From assembly GCA_902812365.1 (NCBI GenBank), contig CADDZC010000005.1:37501-100180 (forward strand): 62,680 nucleotides of DNA. The letters are read 5' to 3'. A program made the translations under genes and the position numbers. The notes beneath the pieces were generated by a model. That model had not been told where the DNA came from and made no database searches. It saw only the letters and a program-made list of their open reading frames with translations. This DNA comes from Acidobacteriota bacterium. Its GTDB lineage: Bacteria > Acidobacteriota > Terriglobia > UBA7540. Below, in pieces: positions 41,540 through 50,614 of this stretch (position 1 is the first letter of the stretch; every line of letters starts with the position of its first letter).

Positions 41540-42292
41540 TTAGTATTCCGTAATCTCCCCGCCCTTAATTTTCCGCGTCTGGCCGGGATAGTCGTAGGGA
41601 TGGTCGTAGCCTGGCTCGATGTTGCCGCTCTGTGAGTAGTAAGGCCAGGTATCCGCCACCACGCCCTGCCCACCGTGATCAAGCAGCGTGATCTTGCAAA
41701 TGAGCTTGGACGACTTGTAACCGTACTTGAACGGGATCACCACGCGCAAGGGCGCGCCATGTTCAGGCGTCAAGGGTTCGCCGTTCATCTTCAGCGCAAA
41801 CAGGGTACGGGGATGTAGTAGCTCGTCGAGTGACACGTAGTCGTAATACATGTCGGCACAGTCGAAGCGCACGTGCGTCGCCGACTTTTTCGGGCGAACC
41901 AGCTTGAGAAGCTCGCCGGCACGAAACCCCTCCCACTGAATCTTGGCGGACCAGCATTGGACGCACTTTAGCCGGCTGGCCTGGTTCACCATCGCAAAGT
42001 GCTTGAGGTCGGCCACCCTCAGCTTGATCGGCCTATCGACCAGACCGGTCACCTCCAGCTGCCAAGTCGCGGGGTCAGGCGCCGGCACAGGGTTGAACTC
42101 CATCACCTTGACCTTGAACCGGTCTGGGACATCGGTGGGGATGATCAGCTTTCGCGCCTTAGCTTCGGCGGGGTGATAGAGCCCGAGGGGTTGAGGCAGG
42201 GCCGGCGGACGAAACGCCGGGGCGTTGTCAGCTCCCGCAAGCGCGGCCGCCCCGGTAGCCGCAGCCAGACCCAAAAAGCGCCTGCGATGCAT
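41540..42292 (-). CDS. MsrP-like molybdopterin-dependent oxidoreductase
   Basis: A 250-residue protein of the sulfite-oxidase superfamily. The Tat signal is MHRRRFLGLAAATGAAALAG. The Moco-binding Cys is C110 in LKCVQCWSAKIQWEGF, with an extra C113. Other landmarks are FDCADMYYDYVSLDELLHP and VVIPFKYGYKSSKLICKI. MsrP reduces oxidised methionine in periplasmic proteins, taking electrons from the heme protein MsrQ. No msrQ is beside it, so the electron donor is unknown and another oxidoreductase activity is possible. The ATG at 42292 is set by the Tat motif and the promoter at 42316. Confidence 0.85.
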   Translation of the reverse strand: MHRRRFLGLAAATGAAALAGADNAPAFRPPALPQPLGLYHPAEAKARKLIIPTDVPDRFKVKVMEFNPVPAPDPATWQLEVTGLVDRPIKLRVADLKHFAMVNQASRLKCVQCWSAKIQWEGFRAGELLKLVRPKKSATHVRFDCADMYYDYVSLDELLHPRTLFALKMNGEPLTPEHGAPLRVVIPFKYGYKSSKLICKITLLDHGGQGVVADTWPYYSQSGNIEPGYDHPYDYPGQTRKIKGGEITEY

Positions 42293-42315
42293 AGGCCTGC
42301 CCTTGTGAGGGCCCC

Positions 42316-42324
42316 ATTGTATCA
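42316..42324 (-). promoter_or_regulatory. Extended -10 promoter of the MsrP-like gene
   Basis: On the minus strand TGA followed directly by TACAAT (42321-42316) forms an extended -10 element. No -35 box is evident. Transcription would begin near 42310, leaving a leader of about 20 nt with a purine-rich AGGGCAGG before the ATG. Confidence 0.45.
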
Positions 42325-42465
42325 CAGCCGGCCACGAGCCGGGCTGGTGGGGCGCGGGATACAAACCGCGCCCTGGGCCCCCGCCGCGACCGACCTCCGG
42401 CCTAGCCGGGTTCGCTGCTCACCGTCGGCGAAACTCGCGTCATCGCTGGTTCTTTACTAAGGCCG

Positions 42466-42507
42466 ATCCTTTCTTTTCAATCACATATCCGGTTCGTTTT
42501 GTCAAAT
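42466..42507 (-). repeat. Dispersed intergenic repeat, copy D
   Basis: On the minus strand it reads TTTGACAAAACGAACCGG, then ATATGTGATTGAAAAG. It is the most divergent copy (TGTGATTG where the others have TTGTTG). It points toward the MsrP-like gene, about 175 nt from its start and 140 nt upstream of its promoter. Confidence 0.75.
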
Positions 42508-42757
42508 TCGCTTTTGTGGCGTGGCAGCTCTTGCCAAGCCTTCGACACGGTGAACTTTGCAAACGAGGTATACGTTACCAACAAGCCTTACGGACGCATA
42601 CCGCCGTGAGCAATGGGAACAAAACGTGAGACTGGGTCCAGCCAGGTGGACGAGGTGGCCTGTGGTGAGGCCCAGCTACCTTGACGGAGGCCAATGGGCT
42701 TTGGCAACTTATGGGTGGGAGGTGGCGCGACCGCAAGCAGCGCCGTTGACGGCCGAG

Positions 42758-43318
42758 ATGTTGGGGAATACACTGCGAGCAAGTCACCCTCTGAGCCTAC
42801 TATTCCACGACTTGGTTCACCGAACGTTTCTGCACGAGCTTCACCATCATGACGCGGAGATGGCGGATTATCTCGCCGGCCTGCTAACCGATTTCACCTT
42901 TGCCGAGCGCCTCTACCAGATCCGCGACGCTCAAGGCCGGCGGCTCGAGGACGTGGGTGAAATGCTGATTGAGTCCCACCCGCTGCTGGCCGCTGAATCG
43001 TTCGACCGCGAGCGCGAAGTTCGCAAGCACATTGGCGACTACACGCTGTTCTTCACGGGCCTCTTTCCCGAGCACCTCCGCCGCCGACAGCGCTCACTGG
43101 TGCTCGACCGTTTTGTGGACTATGTCAAGGCTGGCAAGGAGTCCTACCACATTGTCTCGAAGTTTGACCAGTTCGAGTACCGACGCGTCGCGCCCCTCTT
43201 TCGCCGCCTCTCGGAGAACTTCGAACTGTGCGTCTACGGCCTCAACCGCGTCCGCGACCAGCTCCGCGCCATGCAGGACAGCTACTACCAGAAACTCGAG
43301 CGAACCTTGATCCTCTAG
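42758..43318 (+). CDS. Conserved-looking protein of unknown function
   Basis: A 186-residue, mostly helical soluble protein. It begins MLGNTLRASHPLSLLFHDLVH and has a His-rich stretch (FLHELHHHDAEMADYLAGLL) and later ERLYQIRDAQGRRLEDVGEM. The middle (FTGLFPEHLRRRQRS) and the long C-terminal helices are strongly charged. His and Glu spaced along helices could bind a metal, as in ferritin-like or hemerythrin folds, but no family motif is certain. Upstream codons to 42557 stay open but look untranslated, so I begin at the ATG 42758. No ribosome-binding site decides this. Confidence 0.65.
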   Translation: MLGNTLRASHPLSLLFHDLVHRTFLHELHHHDAEMADYLAGLLTDFTFAERLYQIRDAQGRRLEDVGEMLIESHPLLAAESFDREREVRKHIGDYTLFFTGLFPEHLRRRQRSLVLDRFVDYVKAGKESYHIVSKFDQFEYRRVAPLFRRLSENFELCVYGLNRVRDQLRAMQDSYYQKLERTLIL

Positions 43319-43386
43319 TGGGTACAGGCGGTCTTGAAGCAAGCCGGTAACAGCGGGCGGGAGCGCCGTGCCCCGGCTGCAAAGCC

Positions 43387-43405
43387 GGCGGGGGCAAGCC
43401 CCGCC
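43387..43405. terminator. Hairpin between two convergent genes
   Basis: A perfect 7-bp stem GGCGGGG / CCCCGCC with a GCAAG loop lies between the stops at 43318 and 43428. It lacks a T-run on both strands, so it may be a weak bidirectional terminator or one of the GC-rich hairpins often scattered in such genomes. Confidence 0.4.
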
Positions 43406-43427
43406 TTGAGCCAAGCCGCGGGTAGGG

Positions 43428-44174
43428 TTACCGGGCGCCGGCTGCTGCGCAAAGCCTGAGGAATCGCCGGGCATCCTCCGCCATGGCGATATTGTTGAAG
43501 AGCACGTAGCAGGGGTTATTCTCCAGCGCCCTTTCCAGCAGTTGCCTGAGGTCGCCGTCCGTGTAGCGGTAACGGTAGCCGCCCCGCCCATGCAGGCGAA
43601 AGTAGCCCATCCCCGCCGTCACCGGCCGCCCGACGAACGGATCGACGGCGTGGACCAGCCCGAGCTCCTGACAGAGCTCGCGCACTTCTGCCGGCTGCCA
43701 GCGGCCCCGCGGCTCCCAAGCGAGCGTCCATCGTTGCGGCGGGCTGCTTCGAGCACGAATCTGGCGGAAAAAGGCTCGGAGATTGGCCTTGTTTTCGGGA
43801 GAAGGCGTAAAACTGGCCGGGCATTGAAACAGGATGATAGGGCTGCGCAGAATACAGGCCGCTTCCGCGGTCCGCTCCCAGGCAGCCATCACCGCCGGGC
43901 TCAGCCGAAATCCCCCCACCTCGCGCTTCTGCTGCTTACTGAGCTTCTCGCGCAAGCGCCGGTAGGTGGGGCTGGAGGGCTCGTGGGTGATTAGCTGCCA
44001 TGCCTTCAGCGTGAACTCGAACTCGTCATCGACAACGGCTCGCCACCTTGCCAGGGTTCGGGGGCGGGGCGGCTGGTAGAAGGTCTGCTGAACCTCGGTC
44101 ACGCGGAACTCCCCTGCATAGCGCTGGAGGCTGACGGGAAAGCCGCAGCATCCGACTCGCAGATCTCCTCGCAT
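43428..44174 (-). CDS. DUF72 (YecE-like) protein
   Basis: A 248-residue TIM-barrel protein of the DUF72 family, widespread and without a proven role. It starts with LRVGCCGFPVS, the normal beta-1 landmark (usually GTSGW), and continues with VEVQQTFYQPP-like residues (VTEVQQTFYQPP), FTLKAWQLITH, ILFQCPASFTPSPEN, AWEPRGRW and GMGYFRLHGRGGY. The His-Gly near the end and the Glu in AWEPRG are conserved in the family. The usual W in the first motif is replaced by F. It is transcribed alone, converging on the unknown gene at 42758. Confidence 0.88.
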   Translation of the reverse strand: MRGDLRVGCCGFPVSLQRYAGEFRVTEVQQTFYQPPRPRTLARWRAVVDDEFEFTLKAWQLITHEPSSPTYRRLREKLSKQQKREVGGFRLSPAVMAAWERTAEAACILRSPIILFQCPASFTPSPENKANLRAFFRQIRARSSPPQRWTLAWEPRGRWQPAEVRELCQELGLVHAVDPFVGRPVTAGMGYFRLHGRGGYRYRYTDGDLRQLLERALENNPCYVLFNNIAMAEDARRFLRLCAAAGAR

Positions 44175-44374
44175 GGCGTCCTTACCGGAGAATTGTAGCG
44201 GGGTGGTGGAGCGTTACCTGCCCTTGCTTCAGCCTGAACGCATTGGCAAAGCCACCCGAAAGCAGGATTATGCCGGACTTTTGTCACCGGCGAGGTCCCC
44301 AGGGAGGCAGACGCGATCTCCTTCGTTCCACCTTTGGCTCAAAGTCGGACGTTCCGGCTTGGCTCCCATTGGGC

Positions 44375-44884
44375 TCACGTCGGCTCGCGCAGCCGGTCCA
44401 ACGCTGAAAAGAGAAGTACCGCCAGCGCGGTATTCACGAGGACAGCGCTGGCCAGGTCCAGCGGTTCGAGGGGAGCCGATTCGATCAGAAGGAATCGCAG
44501 CGCAAACATCATCAGGTTGTGGATCAGCACCAGCGAGGCGGCCAGCAGCAAACGCGCCAGCATCTGCTCAAGGTCGAACTTTACGCTGGCCCACGCCGCG
44601 ATATAGCCCGCCAGAGCCTTAGCCATGCCGAACATGCCCAGGTAGCCGTGCGAAAGGGCGTCCTGCAGCAGGCCGGCCACGGTGCCAACCAGCGTGCCGA
44701 AGATTCGATTGCGGCGGACCAGGGAGAAGTAGATAGTGACGAGCAAAGGAAAGTCAAACAGGCGGGCGAGGGGGATCACGAGCGGCAGGAAGGCCTGTAG
44801 AAGAAGGGCGGCGAAGAAACTTAACCCCCAGACGACCGGATGGAATTTATAGACCGCGATGGGTCGCTCCGCGGGGCTAGGCAT
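44375..44884 (-). CDS. mreD: Rod shape-determining protein MreD
   Basis: A 169-residue inner-membrane protein with five or six helices, part of the elongasome that guides lateral wall synthesis with MreB, MreC, RodA and PBP2. Landmarks are LLLQAFLPLVIPLARLFDFP and the central GTLVGTVAGLLQDALSHGYLG motif, in which the Asp and Gly are family-typical. MreD is usually encoded directly after mreB and mreC. Here neither is adjacent, and the gene runs divergently from DUF1385-prfA. Assignment rests on the central motif and the membrane layout. Confidence 0.82.
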   Translation of the reverse strand: MPSPAERPIAVYKFHPVVWGLSFFAALLLQAFLPLVIPLARLFDFPLLVTIYFSLVRRNRIFGTLVGTVAGLLQDALSHGYLGMFGMAKALAGYIAAWASVKFDLEQMLARLLLAASLVLIHNLMMFALRFLLIESAPLEPLDLASAVLVNTALAVLLFSALDRLREPT

Positions 44885-45122
44885 GGGAGGAGACTATCAG
44901 ACGGAGGGCACAATCGTGAAGCATTCGGGTCGCCCGTCTTCACGGGAGCCTCTGGTGGGGGGCATCCGTTGTACTTGCTGCGACGTGACGAGGCAGGAGA
45001 TCGGCAGAGTCGAATGCCTAGTGGGAGCCTGGCATAGTTGCGCCAAGCGGCGGAACACGGTTATTGTAAACGTGGGTTGGGGTGTCAGCATCCCAACCGA
45101 GGGAGGCAGGGCAAACGGCGGC

Positions 45123-46151
45123 ATGGAGGGAATAAAGGTCAGAGCCGCGTTGCGGCAAGCAGCGGGCTTGGCTCTGGTACCGCTCACCCAGGGCCCGGAC
45201 GAAGTGTTGGTAGGCGGCCAGGCGGTGATCGAGGGCGTGATGATGCGCTCGCCCCATTCATTCGCGGTCGCCGTCCGGAGGTCAAACGGTTCGGTGGCAG
45301 TAACCCGAGGCTATCTTGAGCGGCCCTCCGAGAAGCATCGATGGCTCCGCTACCCCGTTTTAAGAGGTTTGGGGATTCTGGGCCAAGCTATGTGGCTGGG
45401 CATTCGCGCTCTGCGCTATTCGGCACGCCAGGCCATGGAGGACGCGTCTTCTGCTGCGCATCCCCGCCGGAGTGACACGTCGCAAGAGGCCGGCCTAACG
45501 GTGGAATCGAAATGGGATCGTTGGCTGATGGCTTTGAACATCGCCTTGTCCGTGACCTTCTTCGTTCTGTTCTACAAATTGCTGCCACTCTACCTGGCAA
45601 CTCGGCTGGGGAACCATTACCCCCAGTTGAGGAACGTCTTCGTGTTTAACGTGGTAGACGGCGTCCTTCGCATCGCGTTGTTCCTTGCCTTTTTGGCGCT
45701 TCTGGCGCAGGCCCGCGACGTTCAGCGAGTCTTCGAGTATCACGGCGCCGAGCACAAGGTGGTGTGGGCCTTCGAAAAGACGGGACGGCTGGATGTGGCC
45801 ACGGCGCGCGCCTGCACGCGCTTCCATCCACGATGCGGCACGAGCTTTCTGCTAGTGGTGATGGTGATTGCGCTGCTGACCTATATGTTTCTGCCTTTCC
45901 ACTCCTTCTGGTTGAAGCTGGCAGGGCGCATCCTCCTGTTGCCCGTGATCGCTGGCGTCTCCTATGAGTTCATTCGCTTTGCCGCGCGCGCGCAGGGAGT
46001 CATCTGGCGCTGGGCTTCGGCGCCCGGTTTGTGGCTGCAGCGCCTGACAACGCGCGAGCCTGACGACGCCCAGCTGGAAGTGGCCGTTAGGGCGCTGGAG
46101 ACAGCGATGGACCTCGAGCGCGTGCGCGGTGGCGAGCTGGTGGTGGCTTAG
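45123..46151 (+). CDS. DUF1385 family membrane protein
   Basis: A 342-residue protein. It begins with the DUF1385 hallmark VLVGGQAVIEGVMMRSPHSF and then has about four membrane helices (150-260). The second hallmark is VFEYHGAEHKVVWAFE, and FHPRCGTSFLLVV follows. The His/Glu and Cys residues of these motifs are complete. Its role is unknown. In Firmicutes and Acidobacteria it often sits next to prfA, as here (84 nt apart), which hints at a link with translation termination or membrane-protein quality. The ATG at 45123 is preferred over an open extension of 88 codons that is poorly coding. Confidence 0.88.
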   Translation: MEGIKVRAALRQAAGLALVPLTQGPDEVLVGGQAVIEGVMMRSPHSFAVAVRRSNGSVAVTRGYLERPSEKHRWLRYPVLRGLGILGQAMWLGIRALRYSARQAMEDASSAAHPRRSDTSQEAGLTVESKWDRWLMALNIALSVTFFVLFYKLLPLYLATRLGNHYPQLRNVFVFNVVDGVLRIALFLAFLALLAQARDVQRVFEYHGAEHKVVWAFEKTGRLDVATARACTRFHPRCGTSFLLVVMVIALLTYMFLPFHSFWLKLAGRILLLPVIAGVSYEFIRFAARAQGVIWRWASAPGLWLQRLTTREPDDAQLEVAVRALETAMDLERVRGGELVVA

Positions 46152-46235
46152 CGTGGGAGGCGAGAGGCGAGTGCCGGGAGCGGCAGCGGAAGGGCTCAGG
46201 AGCCAGCACCGGCCAAACAAGAACGGTAACCCAAG

Positions 46236-47321
46236 ATGCATTTCGCGGAAAAACTGACCGGAATTGAGAAGCGATACGAAGAACTGAACGCCCAGCTCAG
46301 CGACCCCAGCGTTCTGGCAGAGCCGGCGGCATACCAGAAAGCCGCCAAGGCACAGGCGGAGCTCCGCCCGCTGGTCGATAAGTATCGCGAGTGGAAGGAG
46401 ATCGAGAGGGCTCTAGCGGAAACCAAGGCCCTGCACGATGAGTCTGCTTCCGACCCGGCCATGAAGGCGCTAGCACAAGAGGAGCTGGTGCGGCTGGAAA
46501 GGCGCAAGGAGCAAGTGGAGGGCGAACTGAAGGTCCTGATGTTGCCCAAGGATCCGAATGATGAGAAGAACGTCATGCTTGAGATTCGCGCCGGCACCGG
46601 CGGAGACGAAGCCACGCTCTTCGCCCAGGAAGTGTTCCGCATGTACACCCGGTATGCGGAGTCCCAGGGCTGGCGCGTGGAGGTGCTGTCCAGCAGTCTA
46701 TCCTCGGTAGGCGGTCTCAAGGAGGTGATCGCCAGCATCCAGGGTGAGCGCGTTTACAGCCGCTTGAAGTACGAAGGGGGTGTGCATCGGGTGCAGCGCG
46801 TGCCCGCCACCGAGCAGCAGGGGCGCATCCACACCTCGACGGTCACGGTGGCAGTGATGCCCGAGCCCGACGAGGTGGAGGTGGAGATCGATCCCAAGGA
46901 CATCCGCGTGGACACCTTCTGTTCCTCTGGGCCTGGCGGCCAGTCCGTGAATACCACGTATTCGGCGGTGCGCATCACGCACCTGCCGACGGGTCTGGTC
47001 GTCTCGTGCCAGGATGAGAAATCGCAGATCAAAAACCGCGCCAAAGCCTTGCGCGTCCTCCGCTCCCGCCTCTATGAGATGAAGCTGCGCGAGCAGCAGA
47101 AGCAGATCACGGAAGAGCGCCGCTCGATGATTGGCAGCGGCGAACGTAGTGAGAAGATCCGCACCTATAACTTTCCCCAGAATCGCCTCACCGACCACCG
47201 TATCGGCTTGACGCTCCATCAGCTTGACCGCGTGATGGACGGCAAAATCGACGACATTCTGGACGCCTTGATCGCCCACTACCAGGCGGAGAAGCTCAAG
47301 CAGGGCGATGCCGCTGCATGA
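46236..47321 (+). CDS. prfA: Peptide chain release factor 1
   Basis: A 361-residue factor that reads UAA and UAG and triggers release of the finished peptide. The codon-recognition tripeptide PAT is at 190-192 in [14 protein letters not shown], as in RF1 rather than RF2 (SPF). The catalytic GGQ is at 234-236 in [13 protein letters not shown]; its Gln is normally methylated by PrmC, whose gene is not next to it. Length and domain order are typical. It likely shares a transcript with the DUF1385 gene upstream. Confidence 0.96.
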   Translation: MHFAEKLTGIEKRYEELNAQLSDPSVLAEPAAYQKAAKAQAELRPLVDKYREWKEIERALAETKALHDESASDPAMKALAQEELVRLERRKEQVEGELKVLMLPKDPNDEKNVMLEIRAGTGGDEATLFAQEVFRMYTRYAESQGWRVEVLSSSLSSVGGLKEVIASIQGERVYSRLKYEGGVHRVQRVPATEQQGRIHTSTVTVAVMPEPDEVEVEIDPKDIRVDTFCSSGPGGQSVNTTYSAVRITHLPTGLVVSCQDEKSQIKNRAKALRVLRSRLYEMKLREQQKQITEERRSMIGSGERSEKIRTYNFPQNRLTDHRIGLTLHQLDRVMDGKIDDILDALIAHYQAEKLKQGDAAA

Positions 47322-47426
47322 GCGGGACGAAACGAGCCGGGGATGCTGCCGCCTCATGGGCGAAGCCAGGAATTATCGCCCAATTCTTTCCGGGCTGGGT
47401 GGGTGCTCGAGCAAAGAGTGCAGGAA

Positions 47427-49163
47427 CTACACTTTCACGGACGGCCACCGGCGCGGCACGACGCCCTTACCTTCTTCAATGGTTACCACTTGATTGCTGG
47501 CGAGCTTTTCGATACGATCCACAACCCCGCTTGGCCAGCGCACCTCCACCAGGTCCACTTCACGGCGCCCGCCCAGGCCAAAGTGGAGCCTCGGGTCTTG
47601 TGCGGACTGGTAGCTCATGCCGCCCTTGCGCTGATCATGCTGGACCAAGTCCTGGGCCGCCACCTTTACACGGGCTCCGACGCCATCCCGGTTGGATCGC
47701 GTGCCAATTAGAAAGATCTGAAGCCAGTGATAGCGGTTGCCGCCGTCGTTGCGAAGGAGCTGCGGCGGCTCGCCATTGTTGCTAACCAGAATGTCGAGGT
47801 CGCCGTCGTTGTCGAAGTCGGCGACAGCCACGCCGCGGCTGACCCGGGGCTGCACCAAATCGGGGCCCAGACTGTGGCTCACGTTGGTGAACACACCGTG
47901 TCCCAGGTTGCGGAACATCAGCTTGGGCTCGCGGTAATGGGTCTCGGTGTGGTAGAGCTCGATGTTATCGAGGATGTGTCCGTTGGCGATGAACAGGTCG
48001 CGCGCGCCGTCATTGTCGTAATCGAAAAAGCGGGTGCCGAAGCCGCTGAGCTGGAAGGTGGCGTAGCCCAGCTGGGAGGTGAGTGTGGCATCGTCGAAGG
48101 TGCCGTCGCCGCGGTTGCGATATAAGCGTGCCAGCTCGAAATCAAGGTGCGTCACGATCAGGTCCAGCCAGCCGCTGCCCGTGATATCGGCGGCGTCCGC
48201 GCCCATGCCGGCCTCGCTCTTACCGTCCTGGCTCACGGCCACACCAGAGGCGAATGCCACCTCGCGAAACGTCCCGTCATGGTTGTTGCGGAGCAGAAAA
48301 TTGGGCATCGAGTCGTTGGCAATAAAGACGTCCTGCCAGCCGTCATTGTCGTAATCAAACGTTACCACCCCCAGACCGTTGCCCGGCTTGGCGCCAATGC
48401 CCGATGCTTGACTCACGTCGGTGAAGGTACCGTTGCCGTTGTTACGATACAGCGTCGGAGTCTGGCCGTGATAGACGTCGGGGTGGCAGTAACCGCGATA
48501 GCCGGGCTTGCGTTCGCCACACCAGACGTTATTCTTAGGTGACCAGTCGACGTAATTGGCGATCACAAGGTCGAGATAACCGTCGTTGTTGTAGTCGAAC
48601 CAGGCGGCACTCGATCCCCACTTGCCGGTGTTGGCCACGCCCGCCTTGGCGGTGACGTCGCTGAAGGTGCCGTCCCCATTGTTGTGATAGAGAATGGCGC
48701 GCCCGTATCCGAGTACGTAGAGGTCAGGATAGCCATCATTATCGTAGTCGCCGACCGCCACCCCCATGCCAAAAAGGCCCTCGCCTCCGACCCCCGCCTT
48801 CTCCGTGACGTCCGTGAAAGTGCCATCACCGTTGTTACGGTAGAGGGCGCTGCGCGGGGGATGAGCAGGCTGATAGAGTTGGGTGGCGGCGCCGTTAACG
48901 AGATACAGATCGAGGAGGCCGTTCTGGTCATAGTCAATCCAGCCGCAGCCTGAGCCCATTGTCTCGATGAGGTACTTCTCATGGGACGCAGCGTTGTCGT
49001 GCACGAACGTGATGCCCGCCGCGCGCGCCACGTCTACGAACCTTACGGTGTTCTCGGAAGTGTGCTGGTCACGAGTACCAGGGTAGGCGAAGACGGGGAG
49101 GACCAGGGTTCCGCCGAGAGCTTTCAGGCACTGGCGGCGGGAGAGGCGGGTCAGCAGATTCAT
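47427..49163 (-). CDS. Exported FG-GAP/ASPIC-UnbV repeat protein (CRTAC1-like)
   Basis: A 578-residue exported protein. The Tat-like signal is SRRQCLKALGGTLVLPVFA. Seven or so FG-GAP (VCBS) repeats form a beta-propeller, each with a Ca-binding type loop such as DYDNDGYPDLYV, DYNNDGYLDLVI and DFDNDGDLDILV. A C-terminal ASPIC/UnbV domain follows (SNRDGVGARVKV, HFGLGGRREVDLVEVRWPSG). Such proteins are abundant in Acidobacteria and Planctomycetes and are thought to act at the cell surface, but function is unproven. The ATG overlaps the TPR gene's stop codon by four bases, so the two are made together. Confidence 0.9.
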   Translation of the reverse strand: MNLLTRLSRRQCLKALGGTLVLPVFAYPGTRDQHTSENTVRFVDVARAAGITFVHDNAASHEKYLIETMGSGCGWIDYDQNGLLDLYLVNGAATQLYQPAHPPRSALYRNNGDGTFTDVTEKAGVGGEGLFGMGVAVGDYDNDGYPDLYVLGYGRAILYHNNGDGTFSDVTAKAGVANTGKWGSSAAWFDYNNDGYLDLVIANYVDWSPKNNVWCGERKPGYRGYCHPDVYHGQTPTLYRNNGNGTFTDVSQASGIGAKPGNGLGVVTFDYDNDGWQDVFIANDSMPNFLLRNNHDGTFREVAFASGVAVSQDGKSEAGMGADAADITGSGWLDLIVTHLDFELARLYRNRGDGTFDDATLTSQLGYATFQLSGFGTRFFDYDNDGARDLFIANGHILDNIELYHTETHYREPKLMFRNLGHGVFTNVSHSLGPDLVQPRVSRGVAVADFDNDGDLDILVSNNGEPPQLLRNDGGNRYHWLQIFLIGTRSNRDGVGARVKVAAQDLVQHDQRKGGMSYQSAQDPRLHFGLGGRREVDLVEVRWPSGVVDRIEKLASNQVVTIEEGKGVVPRRWPSVKV

Positions 49164-50590
49164 GGGTGAGCTTTGGCTGCGTCCGGCGCGCCAGTCGCGG
49201 CGTGCCCGAGGCCTTTCAGCACGCTGCGGGACAGAGCTTCCCGGTCTTCAGCCTGCATTTGGGCGACGCGCGAAGTCAACTCCTGCGCACGGGGCTCGTC
49301 TCCTTTGCGCCGGTACGCCTGAGCCAGGAGGTATAGTGGCTCCGTCGCCTTGGGATTCAGCTCTGCTGCCTTCCGAAGCTCGACGATGGCCGGATCAATC
49401 TCGCCCCGGTCCAGCATCACTTTCCCCAGGTCGGCACGGGCGTGCCAGTAATTCGGGTTTAAGCGCACCGACGCTTCTAAAGCCGCTTTGGCTTCATCTC
49501 CTTCTCGGCTTCCAGGAACTGCACCTGCTCGCAACAACGCCTGGCTAAGCCAGTACTGTGCTGCGTAGTTGTCAGGATGCTTACGAACGGCGGCACGCAG
49601 ATCCTTTAGTGCGACATCGAGGTTGCCGGTTTGGATGGCGACGACCCCCAGCGCAATCAAAGGCGAAGGATCGGCTGGAGCAAGCTCAGCTGCCGACTCG
49701 AAGTCGGCCTGCGCCTGGACAAATTGACCCTTCATGGCGTGCAGCACGCCTCGTTGCAAACGAAGGCGGCTTGAGTGAGGCAAGTGGGATAGGCCAATGC
49801 TGGCGATCTGCAGTCCCTGATCGTAACGGTCCCGGTCGAGGGTGATGAGGCAGAGGTCGACGTAGGCATCCTCGTCCTTGGGGTTGAGTTGTGTCGCCAG
49901 GCGCAGGGCATTGTAAGCCTCCTGCGTGTGGCCGCTCTTGAGATAGGCGGTCGCGGCAACGTCCGCAAGTTCTGCGGTTTCATGGCCCTGATTCAGCAAC
50001 TCATTCGCTGTATCGATCGCCGCCTGGTAGTTGCCGGCCCGCAAATAAGCGAGGGCTTGGTTGTATCCGGCCAGATAGGAGTCCTTGGAGCTGCGGCGGG
50101 CGATTCCAAACTGCTGGGCGGCCGCCGAGTAGGCCCCGCTTTGCGCCAGTAGGAGGCCTGCCTGAAAATGGCTCGCGCTGTCGACCTTCGGAAGCAGTCC
50201 GAGCATTCGGATGGCGTCGGCCGCCTCGCCGCGGCTGAGCGCGCACCGGGAATACGCCAGGATAGCCTGTGGATCCGACCCGGCGCCTGGGAGCGGCCGT
50301 TTACAAGGTTGGTCCGCCGCGGCGCGGGACACGATGAGCAGCAGAAGACCGAGATGTATCAGCCTGCGCAGGGTCCGTGTGTCGATTCGCGACCTTCCGT
50401 CCAGGTGAGTGACTCGAAAAGGCCGAGCGGTGAAACTGCCAGGAGCTTCGATTTCCCGCTCAACGGTCGCTTGGACGGAGACTCCTCGTTCCCGCTCTTG
50501 TTCTCGCGCGGCGTCCACAGGTTGCCGTTTCCGCCCCGGCCGACTAGGTGCTGGGCGAAATGAACGCGGAACCCGTTGCACCGCCGTCAT
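49160..50590 (-). CDS. TPR-repeat protein partnered with the ASPIC protein
   Basis: Up to 476 residues. After a long Arg-rich N-terminus comes a hydrophobic helix (LIHLGLLLLIVSRAAA), probably a signal or anchor. Nine or ten TPRs follow, for example HFQAGLLLAQSGAYSAAAQQ and YAAQYWLSQALLRAG. The start is uncertain: ATG at 50590 or GTG at 50581 are the last candidates before the hydrophobic helix, and the codons in between look little like protein. Overlap with the ASPIC gene and the frequency of this pairing suggest that both belong to one surface complex. Confidence 0.78.
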   Translation of the reverse strand: MTAVQRVPRSFRPAPSRPGRKRQPVDAAREQERERGVSVQATVEREIEAPGSFTARPFRVTHLDGRSRIDTRTLRRLIHLGLLLLIVSRAAADQPCKRPLPGAGSDPQAILAYSRCALSRGEAADAIRMLGLLPKVDSASHFQAGLLLAQSGAYSAAAQQFGIARRSSKDSYLAGYNQALAYLRAGNYQAAIDTANELLNQGHETAELADVAATAYLKSGHTQEAYNALRLATQLNPKDEDAYVDLCLITLDRDRYDQGLQIASIGLSHLPHSSRLRLQRGVLHAMKGQFVQAQADFESAAELAPADPSPLIALGVVAIQTGNLDVALKDLRAAVRKHPDNYAAQYWLSQALLRAGAVPGSREGDEAKAALEASVRLNPNYWHARADLGKVMLDRGEIDPAIVELRKAAELNPKATEPLYLLAQAYRRKGDEPRAQELTSRVAQMQAEDREALSRSVLKGLGHAATGAPDAAKAHP

Positions 50591-50605
50591 AGGGGAATAT
50601 ACAAT
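50576..50605 (+). promoter_or_regulatory. Promoter of the phosphoglucomutase gene
   Basis: TTGCAC (50576-50581), an 18-nt spacer and TACAAT (50600-50605). Only 9 nt remain before the ATG at 50615, so the transcript would be leaderless or nearly so. It overlaps the start region of the divergent TPR gene, whose ATG is at 50590. Confidence 0.5.
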
Positions 50606-50614
50606 GGGGCAACG

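Larger units (their letters stand above)
42293..42757. other. Divergent intergenic region with repeat copy D
   Basis: About 465 nt lie between the MsrP-like gene (minus) and the unknown protein (plus). It holds the promoter at 42316-42324 and repeat copy D (42466-42507). The plus-strand frame that runs on upstream of 42758 has weak coding character. Confidence 0.5.

Noticed and set aside
42466-42507. Similarity of repeat copy D (GTGATTGAAAAGAAAGGA) to the pump start codons (GTGATTGAAAACAAAGGA)
   Set aside because: The match covers only about 18 nt, the flanks differ, and the other three repeat copies do not share it. Probably chance.
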